A stretch of DNA of 64,000 nt from Aeromonas encheleia (GCF_900637545.1 NZ_LR134376.1:1135001-1199000); one strand, 5' to 3'. Shown: positions 49,464-61,046, counted from the stretch's first letter. Made by a program: numbers and translations. The notes: generated by a model not told the origin, from the sequence alone.

Positions 49464-49472
49464 TCCAAGTTG

Positions 49473-49511
49473 AGGTGGGGAGCCCTCCCGGCAGGAGCCG
49501 GGACCCCACCT
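49473..49511 (+). other. Stable hairpin between argD and astA
   Basis: AGGTGGGG/CCCCACCT outer stem and TCCCGGC/GCCGGGA inner stem with AGGA loop. No T tract. Probably an mRNA processing or stability element that sets different levels of the two cistrons. Confidence 0.55.
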
Positions 49512-49537
49512 GTCGTCAATGAAAGGGAGTTGTCATT

Positions 49538-52091
<2,554 letters not shown>

Positions 52092-52104
52092 GAAAGAGGC
52101 AGAT

Positions 52105-52212
52105 ATGAACAGGCAGGTGCTGGCCGACTACTGTACCCATTGCCCGGTCGCCTCGGTGGAAGACAGCAAGGCCGCCATGCCGGATCAGCTGTCCCCCGGC
52201 CTGACGTTCTAA
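52105..52212 (+). pseudogene. Duplicated 3' fragment of astD (35-codon frame)
   Basis: From 52136 to 52212 the sequence repeats the astD end at 52018-52091: both encode [20 protein letters not shown] then TF and stop. Three synonymous or near-synonymous changes and one inserted codon (DYCTHC instead of DYCAY) separate them. An ATG at 52105 preceded by GAAAGAGG opens the frame with nine unrelated codons, so a short peptide could be made. More likely a non-functional duplication scar. Confidence 0.8.
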
Positions 52213-52221
52213 CAACCATGA

Positions 52222-52247
52222 AAGGGCATCCCTGGGTGCCCTTGTCT
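52222..52247 (+). terminator. Hairpin downstream of the astD fragment
   Basis: AAGGGCA and TGCCCTT with an eight-base loop, followed only by GTCTGT. Weak terminator at best. Confidence 0.45.
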
Positions 52248-52272
52248 GTACCCGCAATCAAAGGAAAGAGAG

Positions 52273-53070
52273 ATGCAAAAGGATATCGACACCCTGTTTG
52301 GTCATCTGTGGGATAACTACATTCAAGTCACCCCGAGTGCCCACAAGGTCCATCAACTGCTGGGGGGCGGCGCGCCCATCATCAACGATCATGTGGCGTT
52401 TCGTACCTACAACCTGCCCAAGCTGGGGCTGGAGAAACTGGCTGCCCACTTCCGTGCCCTGGGCTACGAGGAGAAGGGCGAGTACGTGTTCAAGGCCAAG
52501 AAGCTCTACGCCAAGCACTTCGAACATGCAGATCCGGACGCTCCCAAGGTGTTCATCAGCGAGCTGAAGGTGGAGGAACTCTCTCCGGCAGCCCAGGCCA
52601 TCATCCACAAGCTGGCAGATCAGGTGCCCGATCATCTGACCGATACCCCGGCATTCCTCTACACGGGCGCCCCCTGGCAGGTCTCCTGGGCCGACTACCA
52701 GACCCTGCTGGCGGAGAGCGAGTATGCGGCCTGGATGGCGGCCTGGGGCTATCGCGCCAACCACTTCACGGTCAACATCAACCGCCTCAGCGACTTCGAC
52801 ACCATAGAGCAGGTCAATGGGGCCCTCAAGGCGGCGGGCTTCGTGCTCAATACCGTGGGCGGTGAGGTGAAAGGGGACCCACAGGTGATGCTGGAGCAAT
52901 CCTCCACCATGGCCGACAAGGCGGAGGTGCCCTTCAGCGACGGCGTGCGCACCATACCGAGCTGCTTCTACGAGTTCGCCCGCCGCTACCCACAGGCCGA
53001 TGGCGTGCTCTATCCTGGCTTCGTCGAGGCCTCGGCGGACAAGATCTTCGAGTCCACCAACGCCATGTGA
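52273..53070 (+). CDS. DUF1338-family metalloenzyme (HglS-like, VOC fold)
   Basis: 265 residues. Probable metal ligands are H in NDHVAFRTYN near 40, H in RANHFTVNIN near 164 and E in SCFYEFARRYP near 237, the H-H-E set of the DUF1338/HglS family. HglS turns 2-oxoadipate into 2-hydroxyglutarate in lysine breakdown. Here the gene follows astD with 60 bp between, so a role in amino-acid catabolism is likely but the substrate is unproven. Shorter than HglS (about 460), so a different subfamily. Confidence 0.8.
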   Translation: MQKDIDTLFGHLWDNYIQVTPSAHKVHQLLGGGAPIINDHVAFRTYNLPKLGLEKLAAHFRALGYEEKGEYVFKAKKLYAKHFEHADPDAPKVFISELKVEELSPAAQAIIHKLADQVPDHLTDTPAFLYTGAPWQVSWADYQTLLAESEYAAWMAAWGYRANHFTVNINRLSDFDTIEQVNGALKAAGFVLNTVGGEVKGDPQVMLEQSSTMADKAEVPFSDGVRTIPSCFYEFARRYPQADGVLYPGFVEASADKIFESTNAM

Positions 53071-53083
53071 TGACTCCGAACGC

Positions 53084-53111
53084 AAAAAACGCCCCGCATG
53101 GGGCGTTTTTT
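53084..53111. terminator. Terminator after the DUF1338 gene
   Basis: AAAAAACGCCCC, GCAT, GGGGCGTTTTTT: a 12-base inverted repeat with a T run. Confidence 0.92.
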
Positions 53112-53596
53112 TATGGTGCCGGCACAGGGCAGTATCGTCTCTGCCTCACCTCTTCGGATGGCGCCATTCACGTGCCTGCGCGCTTATGGGCTCAGAGACC
53201 GGCACAGGGGGTTATTTCATGCCATGGCGCGAATTATTCGTTGTCATATGTATCCAGATGGTCTCTAGCGGATACGATTCATGGGCGGGCGGCTTATTCT
53301 ATCTCCTTGAAATAATACGGAAGACACTAATAAGTTTGCGGCCTTGTGAATGGAATATATCTAGGTGGATCACCCGATTATTATACAGAGTAGTTCAGGT
53401 CTGCTTTCCAAACGGCTTGTCAAATATGTGATCCAGCCCTTGACCCATCCCAATAAACATATCTTTAAATCCAGAATTGACATGTTATTGTAGTTTTGGG
53501 CGACATAGTATGTAAAGCATACTGATATGCAGTCGATGTAATTCAGCTGTTTATGAAGTGAATCGGACTCACGAAATAACACTCTAGAGTCAATGT
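53112..53596. other. AT-rich intergenic region upstream of the AraC-type regulator
   Basis: About 485 bp without a convincing gene. AT content rises sharply from about 53210, unlike the rest of the window, which may mark acquired DNA. A TTGACA lies at 53477 but lacks a matching -10 element. It holds an inverted repeat at 53507. Confidence 0.6.
53507..53523 (+). promoter_or_regulatory. Inverted repeat, possible operator
   Basis: AGTATG-TAAAG-CATACT, perfect 6-bp arms, 74 bases before the regulator start. AraC proteins often use direct repeats, so the binder is unknown. Confidence 0.35.
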
Positions 53597-54475
53597 ATGG
53601 AAAACCAACACAAATATCAGATCCTGGTGCCATTTATAGAGCCTGTTGGAAACCAGTCTGTGCCTTCGGTCAACTATTCCAAGACGCTGGGAACGAGCGA
53701 TAGCTGGATTGGCTGTGGATATATAAACCGGAACGGAAAATCGAAGGTGCTTGCCAATGTCAGCTTCCCTTATTTTTCATTGGTACTGGTGCTGGATGGC
53801 AGGGGAACTTATATCGATGAGCAAGGCCAGCAATATTCCCTTGGCAAGGGCAGCGTATTCTTGCGCAGACCCGGCCAGCGCCATTCCAGCCATTGCGAGA
53901 GCCTGCCCGCCTGGAAAGAGGTCTATCTGGATTGCGACCGGGCTCTGTATGAACACCTGGCTTCATTCCTGATCCCTGAGCACGGCGCCGTCGTCTTTCA
54001 AACGGCCAGCCCGCTGGAGGCCATCGATCACTTCTCCGGTTTCATGGAGTTTGTGAAGAACGCCAGCGAGCTGGATATGCCCAGCGTTTATATCAAATTC
54101 ATCGAGTTGCTCGGCGCCCTCTTTAATGGCTCGATGAATCATCCTGAGCACCATGAAAACAACATGGTCAATCAGGTCAAGCTGGCACTGGATGAACTCT
54201 GTCATCAGCGCATAGATTTAAAACTGTATTGTGATGAGCTGGGGCTGAACTATGAGGTATTTCGCAAGGAGTTCAAGGAGCAGACCGGACTGTCGCTGAT
54301 GAAATATATCGTCAGGTGTCGGTTGGATAAAGCCTGCACCCTGCTGAGAACGACCAATCTGCGGATATCCGAGATCTCCAACGAACTGGGCTATTCATCG
54401 CAATACGAATTTTCGAATCAATTTAAGCGTTATTTCAATCTATCTCCAAGGCAATACAAACAAGGCATTAATTAA
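53597..54475 (+). CDS. AraC-family transcription regulator
   Basis: 292 residues. An N-terminal cupin-like sensor domain (about 40-130, VLVLDGRGTYIDEQGQQYSL and FLRRPGQRHSSH) is joined to two helix-turn-helix motifs at the C-terminus (about 190-290), ending IRISEISNELGYSSQYEFSN-like residues and FKRYFNLSPRQYKQG. It lies 67 bp before a transporter-lyase pair in the same direction and is probably their regulator, responding to the transported compound (inference). Its codon use is more AT-rich than flanking genes. Confidence 0.9.
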   Translation: MENQHKYQILVPFIEPVGNQSVPSVNYSKTLGTSDSWIGCGYINRNGKSKVLANVSFPYFSLVLVLDGRGTYIDEQGQQYSLGKGSVFLRRPGQRHSSHCESLPAWKEVYLDCDRALYEHLASFLIPEHGAVVFQTASPLEAIDHFSGFMEFVKNASELDMPSVYIKFIELLGALFNGSMNHPEHHENNMVNQVKLALDELCHQRIDLKLYCDELGLNYEVFRKEFKEQTGLSLMKYIVRCRLDKACTLLRTTNLRISEISNELGYSSQYEFSNQFKRYFNLSPRQYKQGIN

Positions 54476-54542
54476 ATCCTGTCGGTTGGGTTGTGATTGC
54501 TGCCTTCACCATGATTTATTCTGTTAAATGAGAGAGCTGTCC

Positions 54543-55934
54543 ATGATTGCTTATATGGCTGTGCCCATCGTTTTTATAACGATGTATATGATCATAAAGA
54601 ACTATCAGACTCATACCACCTTGACGATTTCCGGCCTGCTGATGCTGACCGTGGGCGTCGTATTCACCCAGGGCGGCATTGCCGACTTTATGGGGGCACA
54701 ATATAAATTCAGTTCGACGGGATCCACCTTCTTCGACCTGTTCGGGGCCTTCAGCGCCATCATGTCGGAGCGCACCGCGACCATCGGCATGATCGCCATG
54801 ACCTCGGCCGGATTCGCCTCCTACATGAGCAAGATTGGTGCCGCCGACAGTCTGGTCAAGGCCTGTGCCAAGCCACTGCAGCTCATCAACAAGCCTTATC
54901 TGATCCTGGCCCTGGCGTTCATCATAGGGCAGACCCTGAACCTGGTGATCCCGAGCCCGGCCGGGCTGGCCATGTTGCTGCTCATCTCTTTCTATCCGAT
55001 CCTGCTGCAAGCCGGGGTCAGCCCGCTCTCGGCCGCCGTGGTGATCGGCACCTGCGGCTCTCTCGATCTGGGCCCGGGCTCCGGCAACTCCAACGTCGCG
55101 GCCGAGCTGCTGGACATGTCGATCACCGAATACTTTGCCAGCACCGAGATCCTGGTGGCCATACCGGTCACCCTGACGGTGGCGGTTACCCATTTCTTCG
55201 TGCAGAAGTGGTTTGACAAGCGTGATGGCCACAAGCGTTCACAGACCGAGATCAAGGTCGCCAGCGAGCAGGACGATCGACAGGGCGCCCCTTACTCGCG
55301 ACTCTATGCCATGCTGCCCTTCCTCCCCCTGGCGCTGCTGCTCATCTTCTCCGACATTGGCATTGCCAGCGTCAAGATCAACGCGCCCATCGCCATGTTT
55401 GCCTCCTTGATCATGATCGTGGTGATCGATGCCTTCAGGGTGAAGAGTCTGCAACTGGCGCTCGATCACTCCTTCGAGTTCTTCAAAGGCATGGCGGGGG
55501 CGTTCAGCACAGTGGTCGTCCTGATCGTGGCCGCCACCATGTTCACGCTGGGGCTGGATGCCATCGGTGCCGTCAACGCGATGAAGTCGATGATCCTGGC
55601 GGGTGATGTCCACTATCTGCTGATCACCCTGTTCGGCATGCTGATCATCGCCTTTACCGCCATGTTGACCGGGTCAGGCAGTGCCGCCTTCGTCAGCTTC
55701 TCCAACCTGGGTTCCGAGCTGTCGGCCGCGGCCGGTGTGAAATCGGTGCTCATGCTGGTGCCCATGCAACACGCCGCCGGTTTTGGCCGCTCCCTGTCCC
55801 CCGTCGCAGCCGTGGTGATTGCGGTGGCGGTGGCGGCCAATGTCAGCCCGTTCGAGGTGCTGAAGCGGGCGTTGATCCCCTGCATCGTCGGTATCTTCTC
55901 CACCCTGTTCTACACCCAGCTTATTTTCTCTTAA
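54543..55934 (+). CDS. DcuC-family C4-dicarboxylate-type transporter
   Basis: 463 residues with about twelve membrane helices, re-entrant-looking segments GTCGSLDLGPGSGNSN near 168 and MLTGSGSAAFVSFSNLG near 373, typical of the DcuC branch of anion transporters. Members import or exchange fumarate, succinate and related dicarboxylates. The following lyase makes fumarate-type products in most relatives, so the pair may import an adduct and export fumarate (inference). ATG 54543 follows AGAGAG; ATG 54528 is an alternative. Confidence 0.87.
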   Translation: MIAYMAVPIVFITMYMIIKNYQTHTTLTISGLLMLTVGVVFTQGGIADFMGAQYKFSSTGSTFFDLFGAFSAIMSERTATIGMIAMTSAGFASYMSKIGAADSLVKACAKPLQLINKPYLILALAFIIGQTLNLVIPSPAGLAMLLLISFYPILLQAGVSPLSAAVVIGTCGSLDLGPGSGNSNVAAELLDMSITEYFASTEILVAIPVTLTVAVTHFFVQKWFDKRDGHKRSQTEIKVASEQDDRQGAPYSRLYAMLPFLPLALLLIFSDIGIASVKINAPIAMFASLIMIVVIDAFRVKSLQLALDHSFEFFKGMAGAFSTVVVLIVAATMFTLGLDAIGAVNAMKSMILAGDVHYLLITLFGMLIIAFTAMLTGSGSAAFVSFSNLGSELSAAAGVKSVLMLVPMQHAAGFGRSLSPVAAVVIAVAVAANVSPFEVLKRALIPCIVGIFSTLFYTQLIFS

Positions 55935-55946
55935 TGGTGCCATAAA

Positions 55947-57257
55947 ATGACCACATGCTACGATCCGACGAGCTATACCCTGAACCGCAACGGGTTCGAG
56001 AATATCTACGAAGATACTCATATTTATCAGACCTGGTTGGACATAGAGGCCATTCTGGCGAAGGTGCAGATTGAGCTCGGCATCATCCCAAAGGCAGCGG
56101 GGGAGGTGATCATCCAGCACTGTGATATCGGGCTGCTCGATCGGGACAATATCATCCAGGGTTATATCAAGACCAAGCATCCGCTGGTGCCTGTCCTCAA
56201 TGAATTGGGGCGCATAGTGGGTGATGAGGCCGCCAAATATATTCACTACGGCATCACCACCCAGAATATTCAGCAGACGGCCGAGCTGTATCTCTGCAAA
56301 CGATTCAATCAGGAATTTATTGCCCTCATCGACAAGATGGTGGTCAATATAGGTGAACTGAAACGGCGGAATAAAGATGTCGTCATCGCGGCGAGGACCC
56401 ATTCCCGGCATGCGCTGCCCATACTGCTGAATACCAAGTTCGCCGTGTGGGAAGACGAGCTGTTGAGGTGCAAGGATATTCTGGTCGGCTCGGCGCCTGG
56501 CATCTTCCAGGTCATGATGGGGGGCGCCGTGGGGGGCTTCCATACCCTGCCAGAGGTGGGGCCCAGCATGCAGGCGCGGATCGCCGAGCTGCTGGAGATG
56601 GGGGAGATGAAGATCCCGAGCCGCTCTATCCGGGTGCATATGTGCCAGTACGTCAACAACTTGACCCTGATTGCCCAGAGCTGCGCCAAGATCGCCGAGG
56701 AGGTCTACATCAGCTCGTCCGAGGAGTACTCGGAGATGAGCGAGGGCTTCTCCGAGGGTCAGATAGGGAGTAGCACCATGCCCCAGAAGATCAACCCGGC
56801 CCTCTGCTACGGCATCATCGGCAACGCGCGCATCCTGTTCAACCTGCCCAGCACCATGCTGAACATGGCCGTTCGCCCCTTCGAAGCCGATGGCTGCAGC
56901 AACCTGATCATCGACAACTCACTGCGGGAGGCGAATCTGCTGACCCATGAAATCATGTTGAAGACGGAGGCGCTGTTGCAGGATCTCTTTATTGACCGTG
57001 CGGCCATGCAGCGCAACCTCGATATTACCCAGGGCATGATCAGCGCCGAGAATGTGATGATGGCGCTGTCGAAAAAAGGATTGGGGAAGGCGAAGGCCCA
57101 TGAGGCCGTATATGACATCATCATGCGGGCCAAGAAAGAGGCCATCTCTTTCAGCGAAGCTTATATTCGCCAGCCTGAGCTGCATGCATTCCTGTCTGTC
57201 GACGAATTTGAAAAGGCGATAGCCCCGCGATCCTATGTCGGACTGGAATATTGCTGA
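55947..57257 (+). CDS. Aspartase/fumarase-superfamily lyase, substrate unknown
   Basis: 436 residues. The superfamily signature GSSTMPQKINP begins at G274, with the flexible serine S275/S276. HYGITTQNIQQTAE near 97 (second conserved region) and RTHSRHALP near 149 (first histidine region) are also in place. It resembles the adenylosuccinate lyase/carboxymuconate cycloisomerase/EDDS-lyase branch, which cleaves C-N or C-C bonds giving fumarate. It is not purB by context. It starts 12 bases after the transporter stop. Confidence 0.85.
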   Translation: MTTCYDPTSYTLNRNGFENIYEDTHIYQTWLDIEAILAKVQIELGIIPKAAGEVIIQHCDIGLLDRDNIIQGYIKTKHPLVPVLNELGRIVGDEAAKYIHYGITTQNIQQTAELYLCKRFNQEFIALIDKMVVNIGELKRRNKDVVIAARTHSRHALPILLNTKFAVWEDELLRCKDILVGSAPGIFQVMMGGAVGGFHTLPEVGPSMQARIAELLEMGEMKIPSRSIRVHMCQYVNNLTLIAQSCAKIAEEVYISSSEEYSEMSEGFSEGQIGSSTMPQKINPALCYGIIGNARILFNLPSTMLNMAVRPFEADGCSNLIIDNSLREANLLTHEIMLKTEALLQDLFIDRAAMQRNLDITQGMISAENVMMALSKKGLGKAKAHEAVYDIIMRAKKEAISFSEAYIRQPELHAFLSVDEFEKAIAPRSYVGLEYC

Positions 57258-57296
57258 TAGCCATTCCCCGCTAATTAAATAACCCATTTTATATTT

Positions 57297-57328
57297 CCCC
57301 TTCTTCCTGACATATCCGGCAGGAGGGG
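57297..57328 (+). other. Imperfect hairpin between lyase and porin genes
   Basis: CCCCTTCTTCCTG and CAGGAGGGG can pair with bulges. It might reduce or balance porin expression. No T tract. Confidence 0.3.
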
Positions 57329-57369
57329 CATCCATATACATTTTTTACGCAGAACAGTTGGAGTAAATA

Positions 57370-58074
57370 ATGAAACTTGCTGTAAAACTGAGTGTGGTCG
57401 CACTGACATTGGCCTCCGCGGGCGCACAGGCCCTGACCCTGGATTATCGCCATGAATACAAGGCCGATAGCGAGACCCAGGCCAATCGCCTCAAGCTATC
57501 CCATGCCACGGAGGATGGCCTGTTCTTCAGCGTCGAGGGCAAGATGGCGGAGGGCTCAGACGTACAGGCGGACGGCTTCAAGGACGGTAACGGCAACTGG
57601 AGCGGCAGCGGCAGCGAGTGGGAAGTGGGCAAGAAGTTTCAGGTCACCGACAAGCTGGCGCTGGCGCCGGCCATCAACCTGGATGTGGGGGATTCCTATA
57701 TCGGCTATCGCGTCCAGGTGAAGTCGTTCTACACCATCACCGACAACTGGTTCACCACCCTGCGCTGGCGTGGTGGTATCCAGAAGGATGAGAAGCCGAC
57801 CGCCGCCGACAAGAATTACAACCAGCTCAACTGGGAGCTCGGTTATAAGGGAGAGGGCTTCACCATCACCGGGGACTACGAATACAAGTTCACCAATTAC
57901 GAGGACTACAAGGGCGATCACAGCAATTGGCTGTATAACGTCGTCGTCGCCGTGCCCATCAACAAGCAGTGGGTGCCCTACACGGAAATTGGCTATGTGC
58001 CGCGTTATAACAGCGAGCACGACAACGACGAGATGGAAATGCGTTACCGCCTCGGCATCAAATACAACTTCTAA
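57370..58074 (+). CDS. KdgM-family outer-membrane porin
   Basis: 234 residues with a signal peptide cleaved after AQA (residue 21). The mature protein starts LTLDYRHEYK and continues as amphipathic beta strands, ending with the aromatic LGIKYNF. The length and style match KdgM/NanC porins, which form 12-stranded channels for acidic oligosaccharides. GGAGTAA precedes the ATG. Being last in the operon, it should admit the acidic substrate of the transporter and lyase through the outer membrane (inference). Confidence 0.87.
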   Translation: MKLAVKLSVVALTLASAGAQALTLDYRHEYKADSETQANRLKLSHATEDGLFFSVEGKMAEGSDVQADGFKDGNGNWSGSGSEWEVGKKFQVTDKLALAPAINLDVGDSYIGYRVQVKSFYTITDNWFTTLRWRGGIQKDEKPTAADKNYNQLNWELGYKGEGFTITGDYEYKFTNYEDYKGDHSNWLYNVVVAVPINKQWVPYTEIGYVPRYNSEHDNDEMEMRYRLGIKYNF

Positions 58075-58095
58075 GCCAGGCTGAAGGTTTGAGTC

Positions 58096-58160
58096 ACCGG
58101 CTTTCTGTTGCCGCAGACCTCATAGGGAGGTCGGGCACGGAAAGCCGGTTCATTTATTTC
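58096..58160 (+). terminator. Terminator after the porin gene
   Basis: ACCGGCTTTC/GAAAGCCGGT closes a long arm containing an inner GACCTC/GAGGTC hairpin; TTCATTTATTT follows. Confidence 0.65.
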
Positions 58161-58259
58161 CCCCTCCACTGGTCTCCACCAGACTTCATATCATGACGAC
58201 ATGGGCGGCCGGCATGGGGCTGCTTGCCTCTTCGCGAGCCCCATCGCGCTATCTCCTGT

Positions 58260-58856
58260 TTACACCAGCAGCAGTTCGCCTTCGGTGGCGAGCACAGTCG
58301 CCATGCCGGCGGCCTTGCCCGCCTGGATGCCGATCCGGGTATCTTCGAACACCAGGCAGTTGGCCGGGTTGGCGCCGAGTCGTTCGGCCACTCGCAGGAA
58401 GGTGTCGGGATGGGGTTTGTGGTTGGTCACGTCGTCGGCGCTCACCAGCACCGAGATATAGGCATCGAGACCGGTACTTCGCAAGATACGCTCGGCCTGA
58501 TTGCGCGGTGAGCCGGTGCCTATGCCCATGGGGACCTTGCCGTGGTGCTGCCTGACCAGCTCCCACATCTGGGGGAAGACGCCGGCCTTGTCGATCTGCT
58601 CCATGTAGAGCGCTATCTTGCGGCGGGCGAAGGCCTCGATGTCGATGCTCAGCCCGTGCTGCTCGGCCAGTATGGCGACGATCTTGCGGGTGGGAATGCC
58701 GCCATATTCATTGAGCTCCTCCCGATCGAACGGCAGGCCGAACTCGGCACTGGTCAGCGCCCAGGCATCCAGATGCAGGGGCATGGAGTCCACCAGGGTG
58801 CCATCCATATCGAAAATCAGGGCGTCGTATTGCTCAAAACGGGACTGCTCGGCCAT
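58260..58856 (-). CDS. yqaB: HAD sugar-phosphate phosphatase, YqaB-like
   Basis: 198 residues. Motif I is FDMDGTLVDSMPLHLDAW (13-30), motif II in GIGTGSPRNQAERIL near 110, and motif III/IV in NHKPHPDTFLR and CLVFEDTRIGIQAG near 145-175. The small helical cap fits the beta-phosphoglucomutase/YqaB group, whose E. coli member removes phosphate from fructose 1-phosphate. It appears monocistronic. Confidence 0.85.
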   Translation of the reverse strand: MAEQSRFEQYDALIFDMDGTLVDSMPLHLDAWALTSAEFGLPFDREELNEYGGIPTRKIVAILAEQHGLSIDIEAFARRKIALYMEQIDKAGVFPQMWELVRQHHGKVPMGIGTGSPRNQAERILRSTGLDAYISVLVSADDVTNHKPHPDTFLRVAERLGANPANCLVFEDTRIGIQAGKAAGMATVLATEGELLLV

Positions 58857-58986
58857 GGGGGCCTCCTCTCGGGCTAAAGGGCTACAGTACCAGATCCGCC
58901 GGCGTTATGCCGCAGGGGAAGGCACCGGTCCGGACTGAGGGGCATGAGCCCGGCCTGCGGCCGGGGCCCGATGACGGCGTGGCGGC

Positions 58987-59346
58987 TCAGGGGCGCTGGC
59001 GTTCGGTCTGGGCCTCCAGCTCCTTGCCGAGGAAGTAGTTCAGGAAGGTGCGGATCACCGCGATGATGGCGAGCCGGATCAGCTCCTCCTTGCTCGGCGC
59101 CACCGTGGTGGCCAGGATATCGGCGGCGAGCTGAAACTCCAGCGCCAGAATGAGCCAGCTGCCGAAGCAGAGCCGGATGCGGGGAAAACCGGGTTCGTGA
59201 TCCCGCACCCGCGCCGCCAGCCAGAGGGTCTTGCCAAGGCCAATCACCACGCAGGCGATGGAGATGATCTCCAGCAGCAGCTGGAACAGCTCGACCCCGT
59301 GCATCATGGCCTCTTTCAGGCTCGCTATCTCAAACACTCGGGTCAC
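58987..59346 (-). CDS. DUF1622 membrane protein
   Basis: 119 residues with three membrane segments (about 20-42, 58-80, 88-108) and the motif LILALEFQLAADILATT near 66-82 that marks the DUF1622 family. Function unknown. It stands alone, with GGGAGGTGA before the ATG. Confidence 0.8.
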   Translation of the reverse strand: MTRVFEIASLKEAMMHGVELFQLLLEIISIACVVIGLGKTLWLAARVRDHEPGFPRIRLCFGSWLILALEFQLAADILATTVAPSKEELIRLAIIAVIRTFLNYFLGKELEAQTERQRP

Positions 59347-59398
59347 CTCCCTGATTCAAAAGAGACACTTTTAACACGGCATGGGGGTCGGATCCAAC

Positions 59399-60319
59399 TC
59401 AGAGCCTCTTGAGCTGCATGGCGACCTGCGCGATGGCATGACGGGCCGCAGGGCTTATGCCCGCCAGCTGGAAGAAACCGTGGATCACCCCGAGCTGTCG
59501 CTGACAAGTGGCGGCAACACCGGCTTGCAGCAGTTTGCCATACAGGGCCTCTCCCTCGTCACGCAGGGGGTCGCACTCGGCCGTCAGTATATGGGTCGCG
59601 GGCAGGCCGGCGAGCGCCGGGTGATGGAGCGGGCTGGCCTCGGGGTGATCGACCGGCAGCGCGCCCAGGTAGGCGCGATAGCCGCTTTGCAACATGTCGG
59701 CAGTGATGAGGTAATCCTCGCCACAGTCGCGATAACTCTGGCTCTCGCCCCTGGCATCCAGCATGGGGTAGATGAGCAGCAGGACGGCGGGGAGGGGGGC
59801 GCCCATGGCCTTGAGCCTCAGGGCGGTGACCAGCGCGAGATGGCCGCCGGCGCTGTCACCGGCCAGCGCCAACCGCCGCGGGTCGACTTGCCACTCTTTC
59901 AACCGCACCATGATGGCGAGGGTCGCCGCCAGGGCGTCGTCGTGGGCCGCCGGGTAGACATGTTCGGGGGCGAGGCGGGTGTGCACCGCGAAGATCAGGG
60001 CATTGGCGCGGTTGCACAGCATCCGCAGCTGGCGGTCATGGGTCTCGAAATCCCCGCTGACGAAGCAGCCGCCATGAAAGTAGATGAGGGCGGGATAGGA
60101 AGCCTGCGCCCCCGGTGTCGGTCGATAGAGCCGTACGGCATAGTGGGACTCTTGCCACTCCTCTATCTGGCCGACCTCCTCCTGCGCCCCTCCCAGCACG
60201 GCCGAGGCAAGATAGCCCTCGCGGCGGGCCTGCCAACTCAGTGCGCTGGCGTTGGGACGACCGGCGGCGATAAAGCCGGCCACCATCTCGGCGATGGCCG
60301 GCTCCAGAGAGACTTCCAT
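59399..60319 (-). CDS. HSL-family alpha/beta hydrolase (esterase)
   Basis: 306 residues. Oxyanion motif YFHGGCFVSGD near 80 (HGGC in place of HGGG), nucleophile serine in LAGDSAGGHLALVT near 155, acid in LTAECDPLRDEG near 245 and histidine in GVIHGFFQLA near 275. This is the hormone-sensitive-lipase group acting on short acyl esters. ATG 60319 lies five bases after GGAG; a GTG at 60325 is possible. Confidence 0.88.
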   Translation of the reverse strand: MEVSLEPAIAEMVAGFIAAGRPNASALSWQARREGYLASAVLGGAQEEVGQIEEWQESHYAVRLYRPTPGAQASYPALIYFHGGCFVSGDFETHDRQLRMLCNRANALIFAVHTRLAPEHVYPAAHDDALAATLAIMVRLKEWQVDPRRLALAGDSAGGHLALVTALRLKAMGAPLPAVLLLIYPMLDARGESQSYRDCGEDYLITADMLQSGYRAYLGALPVDHPEASPLHHPALAGLPATHILTAECDPLRDEGEALYGKLLQAGVAATCQRQLGVIHGFFQLAGISPAARHAIAQVAMQLKRL

Positions 60320-60409
60320 GGACACTCCATAATAACTGTATATAAAAACAGTGATTATTCGCCTCTGGGCTCCAATGGCAATAGGGCGGGCGTGAGATGG
60401 CTCACAGAC

Positions 60410-60748
60410 TCAGGCTTTGATCAGTTTGAATTCGATCACATAGAGTGGCGGCAGGGCGGGGTAGATATCCCGGATCACGTCTTTAAGTTCGGGGAGCGTC
60501 ATGTTCTCCTGGCGGGCGTGCTCGTCGCTTAGGGCATCGAAGGCGACGGGGGCCACCGACAGCACCTCTATGGTGCCGAAGGGCTGCAGCTCCGGGTTGG
60601 TGAAGAGCGCCAGTCGCTGGCCTGGCTGCCAGTTGGCTTCGCTCTCGTCGCGGATGGTGATGGTCTTGCGGCCCGCCTGGATGTCCTCCACGAAGCGGCT
60701 GAAGAAGGTGAACTCTGGATAGGGTTGGGCTTGGGGTGGTACAGGCAT
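60410..60748 (-). CDS. yqfB: ASCH-domain protein, N4-acetylcytidine amidohydrolase
   Basis: 112 residues. It matches E. coli YqfB from memory in the core: TFFSRFVEDIQAGRKTITIR (14-33), DESEANWQPGQ, HARQENMTLPELKDVIRDIY and the end YVIEFKL. The E. coli enzyme hydrolyses N4-acetylcytidine with a K-T-E/R site; the lysine and threonine of GRKTITIRDESE are here. It is likely to have the same activity. Confidence 0.9.
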   Translation of the reverse strand: MPVPPQAQPYPEFTFFSRFVEDIQAGRKTITIRDESEANWQPGQRLALFTNPELQPFGTIEVLSVAPVAFDALSDEHARQENMTLPELKDVIRDIYPALPPLYVIEFKLIKA

Positions 60749-61046
60749 GGGGTCTCCGCTGCGGGTGAAAGGTCGAGATAGGCGCGCAGGCCGGCAAGGT
60801 CGGCGCGTGGGCCCATTCTAGGAGGGACCGGGCTCACTTGCAGCACTTTTGTCCTGATGGCGTTGGGCGGCAGGCAAGGGAGGGGCTCTCTGCGTCGCTG
60901 CCATTTTGCTGGCCTCATCTGAACTCGGATGTGCGATGATGGGGCCCCTCTTTATTGACATGTAACAAAATGGGGAGGGGTAAGCTGTGGTCTGATGGAG
61001 AGGGTTGCACCCCGTAGCCTGGGGGCGACGAACGAAAGGAGCGAGT

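Noticed and set aside
53370-53633. Small reverse-strand open frame upstream of the AraC gene
   Set aside because: No ribosome site, no recognisable features, and it overlaps the regulator start.
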